Assembly: GCA_004375675.1 (NCBI GenBank)
Contig: SOKR01000115.1
Span: 1 to 5,469 of the forward strand
DNA from: Dehalococcoidia bacterium
Lineage (GTDB): Bacteria; Chloroflexota; Dehalococcoidia; Dehalococcoidales; BS750m-G39
Length of the DNA: 5,469 nucleotides
Reading direction: 5' to 3'
A program made the position numbers and the translations under genes. Position 1 is the first letter of the stretch; every line of letters begins with the position of its first letter. Below the pieces are notes generated by a model, which was given only the letters and a program-made list of their open reading frames with translations, did not search any database and was not told the origin of the DNA. Shown piece by piece: positions 1 to 5,469 of the stretch.

Positions 1-101
1 AGAGAAAAAGGGTAGCCAACCTGAAACATCGGCGCCAGAGGAAAAAGCTTAAGCTGAGAAGAAAGGCTCAAGTCACCCAAAAGAGCGGTAAGAGCCGATG
101 A
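1..101 (+). other. Probable 3' end of an upstream gene, frame unresolved
   Basis: This purine-rich stretch is open from the left edge in two + frames. One frame (bases 3-101) encodes a very basic tail, about half Lys/Arg with no acidic residue, and ends at a TGA that overlaps the next ATG as ATGA, the usual layout of coupled genes. The other (bases 2-52) reads EKKGSQPETSAPEEKA and stops at TAA 50-52; it looks like a disordered charged C-terminal tail. The ATGA overlap and somewhat higher third-position GC favour the basic frame. The more ordinary tail composition favours the other. A-rich DNA gives Lys, Arg and Glu codons in every frame, so composition is weak evidence, and I cannot name a product. 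Confidence 0.4.
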
Positions 102-619
102 AGTCAATCTTTCTGCTCACCGGCCCGCCGGGAAGCGGCAAGACCAGGCTCATCAAGCAGGCCATCGCCAGGCTGGAAATCAAGGCCGGCGGCTTCTACA
201 CCGAGGAGATAAAGAGCCGGGGGGTCAGGCAGGGCTTCCGGCTGGTCACCCTGGACGGAGAAACGGCGGTGCTCTCTCACCTCTACTTCAAAAGCCCGCA
301 TCGGGTAAGCAAGTACGGCGTCGACGTCGAAAGCCTGGATAAGGTAGGCGTCGCCGCCGTCAACCGGGCAGTCAAGGAGTGCGAGCTGGTGGTCATCGAC
401 GAAATCGGCAAGATGGAGCTATTCTCGGCCAAATTCAGGGAGGCGGTGCTGAACATACTAAACAGCGGCAAGAGGCTGCTGGCAACCATTATGCTCAACC
501 CCAACCCCTGCGCCGACGCCATTAAGAATCAGCCCCAGGTAAAGCTGGTAACCCTGACCCGGACCAACCACCCGCAGGTGATGGCGGAGCTGCAAGACTG
601 GCTAAACACCGAGGCTTAA
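98..619 (+). CDS. THEP1-type nucleoside-triphosphatase (NTPase_1 family)
   Basis: A small cytoplasmic P-loop NTPase of 173 residues, the usual size for this family, which includes Aquifex THEP1 and human NTPCR. Characterised members slowly hydrolyse ATP, GTP and other NTPs to the diphosphate and phosphate; their physiological role is unknown. The sequence shows a Walker A motif GPPGSGKT (residues 9-16), the family segment GGFYTEEI (31-38), KYGVDVES (72-79), and a Walker B block VVIDEIGKMELFS (98-110) with D101 and E102. The ATG at 98 puts the P-loop at the normal distance from the N-terminus. No strong Shine-Dalgarno precedes it (only AAGAG-like purines), so translation may be coupled to an upstream gene if the ATGA overlap is real. 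It ends with TAA, 36 bases before the mannosidase gene. Family assignment is firm; cellular role is unknown. Confidence 0.93.
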   Translation: MKSIFLLTGPPGSGKTRLIKQAIARLEIKAGGFYTEEIKSRGVRQGFRLVTLDGETAVLSHLYFKSPHRVSKYGVDVESLDKVGVAAVNRAVKECELVVIDEIGKMELFSAKFREAVLNILNSGKRLLATIMLNPNPCADAIKNQPQVKLVTLTRTNHPQVMAELQDWLNTEA

Positions 620-628
620 AAAGTATAG

Positions 629-634
629 TATAAT
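629..634 (+). promoter_or_regulatory. Candidate -10 box (TATAAT) before the mannosidase gene
   Basis: An exact TATAAT lies in the 36-base gap between the NTPase and mannosidase genes, inside the AT-rich run TATAGTATAAT (624-634). Transcription would begin near 640-642, leaving a leader of about 15 bases that still contains the GGAGGT ribosome site. No convincing -35 hexamer lies 16-18 bases upstream, where the sequence is AAACACCGA and similar. The case therefore rests on one hexamer in the only AT-rich gap of the window. Confidence 0.35.
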
Positions 635-644
635 CAGCTTAAGC

Positions 645-650
645 GGAGGT
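645..650 (+). promoter_or_regulatory. Strong ribosome binding site GGAGGT for the mannosidase gene
   Basis: GGAGGT, complementary to the 16S rRNA 3' end, ends 5 bases before ATG 656. It fixes the start of the GH38 gene and is the best Shine-Dalgarno site in the window. Confidence 0.85.
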
Positions 651-655
651 TTTGG

Positions 656-3055
656 ATGCCAACGGCTTATCTGGTGCCCCATACTCATTATGATGTCGCC
701 TGGGCTTTCTCCAAGGAAGAGTACCTCAAGATAAACGAGACCATCCTGGAGCAGGCTCTGGAGCTGATGAAAGCCCCGGAATTCAAGTTCTGCCTGGAGC
801 AAGCCTTCCTGCTCAAAGAGATGGAGAAGAGAAACCCCAGCCTCTTCAAGGGCATCAAGAAGATGATAAAGGCGGGCAGACTAGAGATAGTCGACGGTCA
901 ATACCTTATGGCCGATACCATGCTGCCCAACGGCGAGGTGCTGATAAGGGATATCCTGGTCGGCAAGAGATACTGTAAGGAAAAATTAGGTGTCGATGTC
1001 CCCGTGGCCTGGGCCGCCGATAGCTTCGGCATGAACGCCCAGCTCCCCCAAATATATAAGAAAGCGGGCTACCAATGGCTGGCTTTCCGACGGGGCGCCC
1101 GCACCGACATCACGGAAAGCGAATTCCTCTGGAAAGGGCTGGACGGAACCACCATTCTGGCTCACTGGTTCCCCCTGGGTTACCGGGCGGGGCTGAACAT
1201 CGACCAGTGGGAACAATCACTGGCCAAGCTTAAGAAATACGCCTGCACCCCCAATATCCTCATGCCCTGCGGCAGCGGCTCCATGCCGCCGCAGCCCGAA
1301 ATCCTCCCCGCGGTAAAGAAGTGGAACCGGCATAACCCCGCCGTTAAGATGAAGATCGCCACCCCCGGGGAGTTCTTCCAGGCGCTGGAGAGCTGCGACA
1401 AAAAGCCGGGAGTAATAGAGGGCGAACTCTACGACGACGAACTGGTGGCGGTCTTTCCCCAGGTATGCTCCAGCCGCGCCTGGATAGTGCAGAACGCCCG
1501 GGAGTGCGAGGAATTGCTCACCACCGCCGAGGAATTCGCCACCATTGCCTGGCTCCTCGGCGCTAAATATCCCACCGACGACTTCCGTGAAGCCTGGGAA
1601 AAAGCCCTGCTCATCGCCTTCCACGATATAATCACCGGCTGCGGCGTGGATAAAATCTACGAAGAAGTGAGAGAGGTTTTTGCTTCTCTCAAGGGCAAAC
1701 TCAACCAGCTCCTCAGCGAATCTCTAATCTACATCGCGGAGAGAATAAACACCGGGGGCGAAGGCACCGCCGTCTTCAACCCCCTCCCCTGGCCCACCCG
1801 GAACTGGGTCGAATCGGCTAAAGGTGGTTTTATCGCCGACGCCCCCCCGCTGGGCTACAAGGTGCACAAACCCGCCCCCCGCCAAAAGAAACCGTCGGGA
1901 GGAATAAAAATCAAGGGCAACGAGATAGAAACGCCCTTTTTCCGCCTCAAAGTGGACGACCAGAGCGGGATAATTGAGGTCGACGACAGGGATGGCAACC
2001 GTATCTTAAGCGGCAACGAGCTTGTCATCGAGGATGAAGTCGGCGACCTTTACTACCACCGCAGCCGATTTTATCCTGAGCTCATCAAGAGCGAATCGGG
2101 CGAAGGCATAAAATACGGCAACTTCAAGCCCAAAGGCTTCCGCATCGAAAAAGAGGGCTCAAGGGCAAGGATAATCTTTGAAAACGAGTACTACTGCCTC
2201 ACCTGGCCCTACCGGCTTAAAGAAAGGTTCCCCCCCATAATCTATAACTACAAAACGCTGGATATCACCAAAGAGGTCATAATCTACGCCGACATCCCCC
2301 GCCTGGAATTTATCACCCGGATTGACAACAAATACCCCAACATAAGGCTGAGGGTCAAGTTCGATACCGGGATAGAACGGAAGGTCTACTTCCGTGAGAC
2401 GCAGTTCGGCGTCATTCCCGAGCCGACCGAGTTTTTTATCCCCGGCGAGGGCGCCAAACCCTCGGGCATACCCAATTTCTTGAGCTGGTTCGATGTCAGC
2501 GACGGCACGCGCGGCGTAACCTTTATGAACAAGGGGCTGCCCGCGGCGGAAAAGGTGGGCACCGCCACCTATATCACCCTTCTCCGGGGGGTATACGGGC
2601 TCTCCGCCGACGGCGTGGCCGGACCTTTAGTCCCCACCCCCGACGCCCTGGAGCTGAGGCCCTACACCTTCGAATACGCCGTGCAGCCCCACGACGGCGA
2701 CTGGCGGCAGGCTGAGATGTACAAACAGGCGCTGGAATTCAACCACAGGCCCATCGCCACCCAGGCTAACGCCAGCGGTGAGCTGCCCGCCGAACTCTCG
2801 TTTATCAAGCTCTCCCCCCACAACCTTATCCTCTCCGCCCTCAAAAAAGCCGAAGACAGCGACGCCGTCATCCTGCGCTTCTTCGAGACCACGGGAGAGA
2901 CCACCCGGGCCGAAGTGGAGCTATTCAAAGACATTAAGAGGCTGACCATGGTCGACCTGCTGGAAAGAGAAGAAGGCGAATTGCCCTTTGAGGGCAACCG
3001 CTTCAGCCTTGAGGTCAAGCCTTTTGAGATAGTAACCTTAAAGCTGGAGTTTTAA
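656..3055 (+). CDS. Glycoside hydrolase family 38 protein (alpha-mannosidase)
   Basis: A retaining, metal-dependent glycosidase predicted to remove terminal alpha-mannose from a glycan or mannoside. The protein has 799 residues, no signal peptide and no membrane segment, so it should act in the cytoplasm. The N-terminal catalytic domain (about 1-270) opens with HTHYDVAW. H11 and D13 match zinc ligands of the family, D122 in ADSFGMNAQLPQI (121-133) matches the nucleophile/ligand Asp, and H323 in FHDIITG (322-328) matches the fourth ligand. An SSR motif (272-274) precedes the helical middle domain (about 275-350). The rest (about 370-799) is the beta-rich C-terminal region, ending with the typical KPFEIVTLKL (788-797). 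Size and order are complete, with no frameshift. The usual Pro before the nucleophile Asp is Ala here. The substrate cannot be read from sequence: candidates are N-glycan or polysaccharide fragments, or a mannosylglycerate-like solute. It ends 12 bases before ahcY. Confidence 0.93.
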   Translation: MPTAYLVPHTHYDVAWAFSKEEYLKINETILEQALELMKAPEFKFCLEQAFLLKEMEKRNPSLFKGIKKMIKAGRLEIVDGQYLMADTMLPNGEVLIRDILVGKRYCKEKLGVDVPVAWAADSFGMNAQLPQIYKKAGYQWLAFRRGARTDITESEFLWKGLDGTTILAHWFPLGYRAGLNIDQWEQSLAKLKKYACTPNILMPCGSGSMPPQPEILPAVKKWNRHNPAVKMKIATPGEFFQALESCDKKPGVIEGELYDDELVAVFPQVCSSRAWIVQNARECEELLTTAEEFATIAWLLGAKYPTDDFREAWEKALLIAFHDIITGCGVDKIYEEVREVFASLKGKLNQLLSESLIYIAERINTGGEGTAVFNPLPWPTRNWVESAKGGFIADAPPLGYKVHKPAPRQKKPSGGIKIKGNEIETPFFRLKVDDQSGIIEVDDRDGNRILSGNELVIEDEVGDLYYHRSRFYPELIKSESGEGIKYGNFKPKGFRIEKEGSRARIIFENEYYCLTWPYRLKERFPPIIYNYKTLDITKEVIIYADIPRLEFITRIDNKYPNIRLRVKFDTGIERKVYFRETQFGVIPEPTEFFIPGEGAKPSGIPNFLSWFDVSDGTRGVTFMNKGLPAAEKVGTATYITLLRGVYGLSADGVAGPLVPTPDALELRPYTFEYAVQPHDGDWRQAEMYKQALEFNHRPIATQANASGELPAELSFIKLSPHNLILSALKKAEDSDAVILRFFETTGETTRAEVELFKDIKRLTMVDLLEREEGELPFEGNRFSLEVKPFEIVTLKLEF

Positions 3056-3057
3056 AT

Positions 3058-3062
3058 AGGAG
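3058..3062 (+). promoter_or_regulatory. Ribosome binding site AGGAG deciding the TTG start of ahcY
   Basis: AGGAG begins 3 bases after the mannosidase stop codon and ends 5 bases before TTG 3068. It supports the TTG over the first in-frame ATG (residue 28), which would remove conserved N-terminal sequence. Its closeness to the preceding stop suggests that terminating ribosomes may re-initiate on ahcY. Confidence 0.8.
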
Positions 3063-3067
3063 AGAAG

Positions 3068-4330
3068 TTGATAAAAAATAACTACGACATCAAAGACCCG
3101 GCTTTAGCCGAAGCCGGCCAACAGCGAATAGAGTGGGCTTACCGCGAAATGCCGGTTATCAAGCTAATCAGGGCCAGATTCGCCAAAGAGAAGCCGCTAA
3201 AAGGCATCCGCGTCTCGGCCTGCCTCCACGTAACCACCGAGACGGCTAACCTGGTGCTGACTCTCAAAGAAGGCGGAGCCGAGGTCGTGCTCTGCGCCGC
3301 CAACCCTTTGAGCACCCAGGACGATGTCGCCGCCGCCCTGGTGGAAGACGGCATCCCCGTCAACGCCATCAGGGGAGAGGACGAGAAAACATACTATAAA
3401 CACATCAACACCACCCTAGACCATAAACCACAGCTCAGCGTGGACGACGGCGCCGACCTGGTTACCACCCTGCACACCAAACGGACCGAGCTAATCGGCG
3501 GTGTCATCGGCGGCACCGAAGAGACCACCACCGGCGTCATCCGGCTGCGCAGCCTGGAGCGAGCGGGCAAGCTGAAATACCCCATGATTGCCGTCAACGA
3601 CGCCCCGACCAAATACCTCTTCGACAACCGCTACGGGACGGGCCAGAGCACCATCGACGGCATAACCCGCGCCACCAATATCCTCTGGGCGGGCAAGAAG
3701 GTGGTAGTCTGCGGCTACGGCTGGTGCGGGCACGGCGCCGCCCTGAGAGCCAAGGGGCTGGGGGCGCAGGTAATCGTCACCGAGGTCGAGCCGGTGCGGG
3801 CGCTGGAGGCGGTCATGGACGGCTTCCGGGTCATGCCCATCGTCGAAGCCGCTAAAATAGGCGATGTCTTCATTACCATCACCGGTGATATCAACGTTAT
3901 CGATAAAGCCTCCTTGGCGGTGATGAAGGACGGAGCCATACTGGCCAACAGCGGCCATTTCGATGTCGAGATAAACATCCCGGCCCTGGAAAGCCTCACT
4001 CGCAACCAGCGGCAGATAAAGCCCTTCGTTGACGAGTACACCCTGAAAGACGGCCGCCGCCTTTACCTGCTGGCGGAGGGCAGGGTGGTCAATCTGGCCG
4101 CCGCCGAAGGGCACCCCGCTACCGTTATGGATATGAGCTTCGCCAACCAGGCCCTCTGTCTGGAACATCTGGTAAAGAATAAGGCAAACCTTAAAATTAA
4201 GGTCTACCCGGTGCCCGAAGAAATAGATAAACAGGTAGCCCGCCTGAAACTAAAGTCCATGGGCGTTAATATCGATACCCTGACCCCGGAGCAAAAGCGA
4301 TACCTGGCCAGCTGGGAGCAGGGGACGTAG
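3068..4330 (+). CDS. ahcY: S-adenosylhomocysteine hydrolase (adenosylhomocysteinase)
   Basis: A cytoplasmic NAD-dependent enzyme that reversibly cleaves S-adenosylhomocysteine to homocysteine and adenosine, relieving inhibition of methyltransferases. The protein has 420 residues and starts at TTG; the N-terminus YDIKDPALAEAGQQRIEWA matches the family. Substrate and catalytic positions are all present: H54, T56, E58 and T59 in LHVTTETA; D127 in VDDGAD; E152 in EETTTG; K182 and D186 in KYLFDN; and H297 in NSGHFDVEI. The NAD-binding Rossmann loop is GYGWCGHG (216-223). It is the short form, without the roughly 40-residue insertion of many proteobacterial and mycobacterial enzymes, and ends YLASWEQGT without the KPDHYRY-like tail whose Lys and Tyr reach NAD in the partner subunit of the human enzyme. 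Keeping T56 and E58, where archaeal S-inosylhomocysteine hydrolases read HLEAKT, favours adenosine as substrate. The stop is TAG, 12 bases before metK. Confidence 0.97.
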   Translation: MIKNNYDIKDPALAEAGQQRIEWAYREMPVIKLIRARFAKEKPLKGIRVSACLHVTTETANLVLTLKEGGAEVVLCAANPLSTQDDVAAALVEDGIPVNAIRGEDEKTYYKHINTTLDHKPQLSVDDGADLVTTLHTKRTELIGGVIGGTEETTTGVIRLRSLERAGKLKYPMIAVNDAPTKYLFDNRYGTGQSTIDGITRATNILWAGKKVVVCGYGWCGHGAALRAKGLGAQVIVTEVEPVRALEAVMDGFRVMPIVEAAKIGDVFITITGDINVIDKASLAVMKDGAILANSGHFDVEINIPALESLTRNQRQIKPFVDEYTLKDGRRLYLLAEGRVVNLAAAEGHPATVMDMSFANQALCLEHLVKNKANLKIKVYPVPEEIDKQVARLKLKSMGVNIDTLTPEQKRYLASWEQGT

Positions 4331-4333
4331 AAA

Positions 4334-4338
4334 GGGAG
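4334..4338 (+). promoter_or_regulatory. Ribosome binding site GGGAG for metK
   Basis: GGGAG lies in the 12-base ahcY-metK gap, 4 bases before ATG 4343. It favours this start over the in-frame ATG at 4376 (residue 12), which would begin directly at LTSESVAEGHPDK. Confidence 0.7.
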
Positions 4339-4342
4339 AGAA

Positions 4343-5469
4343 ATGCCAAGCAGTTTTAGCAGTTCGCCCGTCTATATGCTCACCTCGGAGTCGGTTGCCG
4401 AAGGCCACCCGGATAAACTTTGCGACCAGATATCGGACGCCGTCCTCGACGCCATTCTGGCCAAAGACCCCTATGCCCGCGTAGCCTGCGAGACAGCGGT
4501 AACCAACGGCCTGATAATCGTCCTCGGCGAGATTACCACCAGTTGCTACGTCGAGATTCCCCAGATAGTGCGCGAGGTAGTCCGCGAAGTCGGCTATACC
4601 GACCCCGAATACGGCTTTGAATACCAGGCCTGCGGCATAATGGTCTCCATCAAGGAGCAGTCCCGGGACATCGCCCTGGGCGTGGATAAATCGCAGGAAG
4701 CCAGGGCGGCTTCGGCCAACGAGCTCGATAAAGTCGGCGCCGGCGACCAGGGGATGATGGTGGGCTTTGCCTGCAACGAAACACCCGAGCTTATGCCTCT
4801 CCCCATCTCCCTGGCGCACAAGCTCTGCCAGCGATTAGCTCAGGTGAGAAAGAATAATACCCTGCCCTACCTCCGCCCCGACGGCAAATCGCAGGTCACC
4901 GTGGAGTATAAGAATGGTGCTCCCCGGCGCATAGACAGCGTCGTTATGGGCGCCCAGCACGACCCCGATGTCAGCCAGGAGCGGATTACCAAAGATATAA
5001 TCGATAAGGTCATTAAGAAGGTCATCCCCACCAAGCTGATAGACGATAAAACCAGATACTATGTCAACGCCACCGGCCGCTTCGTCATCGGCGGCCCCGT
5101 ATCCGATACCGGATTTACCGGCCGCAAGCTCCTCGTCGATAGCTACGGCGGCATCGCCCGCCACGGCGGCGGCAGCTTCTCCGGCAAAGACCCGACCAAG
5201 GTCGACCGCTCGGCAACCTATATGGCCCGCTACATAGCCAAGAACATCGTCGCTGCCGGCCTCGCGGAGAGGCTTGAAATCCAGATTTCTTACTCCATCG
5301 GCGTCGCCCACCCCCTCTCCGTCTCGGTGGAAACCTTCGGCACGGCAAAGGTTGATAACGAAAGCCTGCTCAAGCTGATAAACCAGCACTTCGACCTCAG
5401 GCCCGAAGCCATCATCCGCACCCTCGACCTGCGCCGCCCCATATACCGCCCCACCGCCTGCTACGGCCA
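4343..5469 (+). CDS. metK: S-adenosylmethionine synthetase, 3' end cut by the window
   Basis: Methionine adenosyltransferase: makes S-adenosylmethionine from methionine and ATP, releasing phosphate and diphosphate, in the cytoplasm. The window gives 375 codons plus two bases and ends inside TACYG(H), which in complete family members (about 395 residues in the human enzyme) lies some 20-30 residues from the C-terminus; no stop is reached. Motifs seen are TSESVAEGHPDK (14-25) with H22, D24 and K25, CETA (49-52, E50 as potassium ligand), the signature GAGDQG (132-137), RPDGKSQ (178-184, K182), DTGFTGRK (255-262), and the P-loop-like GGGSFSGKDPTKVDRSA (275-291). All expected catalytic Lys, Arg and Asp positions are intact. 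The N-terminus is slightly long (MPSSFSSSPVYM before the core). IGVAHPLSV (319-327) and FDLRPEAIIRTLDL (350-363) resemble eukaryotic MAT enzymes more than the E. coli one, from memory. It follows ahcY by 12 bases, so the two SAM-cycle enzymes should be co-expressed. Confidence 0.97.
   Translation, partial: MPSSFSSSPVYMLTSESVAEGHPDKLCDQISDAVLDAILAKDPYARVACETAVTNGLIIVLGEITTSCYVEIPQIVREVVREVGYTDPEYGFEYQACGIMVSIKEQSRDIALGVDKSQEARAASANELDKVGAGDQGMMVGFACNETPELMPLPISLAHKLCQRLAQVRKNNTLPYLRPDGKSQVTVEYKNGAPRRIDSVVMGAQHDPDVSQERITKDIIDKVIKKVIPTKLIDDKTRYYVNATGRFVIGGPVSDTGFTGRKLLVDSYGGIARHGGGSFSGKDPTKVDRSATYMARYIAKNIVAAGLAERLEIQISYSIGVAHPLSVSVETFGTAKVDNESLLKLINQHFDLRPEAIIRTLDLRRPIYRPTACYG

Noticed and set aside
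46..55. Palindrome AGCTTAAGCT, with related AAGCTTAAG at 1226-1234 and GCTTAAGC at 637-644
   Set aside because: The copies are short, irregularly spaced and partly made of Lys-Leu codons in a coding region, so a shared operator is not supported.
1217..1635. Minus-strand open frames opposite the mannosidase gene
   Set aside because: The + strand encodes the end of the catalytic domain and the start of the middle domain; the antisense products have no family features.
3491..4168. Long minus-strand open frame (225 codons) antisense to ahcY
   Set aside because: It lies entirely inside a well-supported ahcY, its translation has no recognisable motif, and GC-rich codons commonly leave an antisense frame open.
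4331..4342. Terminator between ahcY and metK
   Set aside because: The gap is 12 bases with no inverted repeat or T run.
4420..4620. Short + strand open frame overlapping the start of metK in another frame
   Set aside because: The Arg/Pro-rich product is typical of an out-of-frame reading of GC-rich coding DNA and has no ribosome site.
4250..5389. Two minus-strand open frames (4250-4819 and 4835-5389) opposite metK
   Set aside because: Both are shadows of metK, which has intact catalytic motifs across the region; the antisense translations are low-complexity Gly/Ala/Val-rich.

Overview
The window carries four closely packed genes, all on the + strand, with essentially no non-coding DNA. In order they are: a THEP1-type nucleoside-triphosphatase (98-619), a cytoplasmic family-38 glycoside hydrolase or alpha-mannosidase (656-3055), S-adenosylhomocysteine hydrolase ahcY (3068-4330), and S-adenosylmethionine synthetase metK (4343 to the right edge, 3' end missing). 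The first 100 bases are purine-rich and probably hold the 3' end of another + strand gene whose frame I cannot settle.

Organism: the DNA is GC-rich, with good Shine-Dalgarno sites before three of the four genes and frequent ATA (Ile) and AGG/AGA (Arg) codons. AhcY is the short form with a GYGWCG NAD-binding loop and no KPDHYRY-like tail, a type found in archaea, Thermotogae and some other deep-branching bacteria. Together with the ahcY-metK pair this suggests an anaerobic environmental bacterium. Chloroflexota of the Dehalococcoidia type is a reasonable guess, but nothing in the window proves it.

How the genes fit together: MetK makes S-adenosylmethionine from methionine and ATP. Methyltransferases convert it to S-adenosylhomocysteine, and AhcY removes that inhibitor by hydrolysing it to homocysteine and adenosine. 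The two genes lie 12 bases apart and form a SAM-cycle module. The mannosidase gene also ends 12 bases before ahcY, so it is probably co-transcribed with the module although no biochemical link is evident. The THEP1 gene is 36 bases upstream of the mannosidase gene; a TATAAT box in that gap could give the last three genes their own start of transcription.

I did not find a previously undescribed system. There is no CRISPR array, mobile element, RNA gene or toxin-antitoxin pair. The most notable points are the unexpected mannosidase in the SAM-cycle transcription unit, the mixed residue signature of AhcY, its TTG start, the unresolved reading frame at the left edge, and a eukaryote-like C-terminal segment in MetK.
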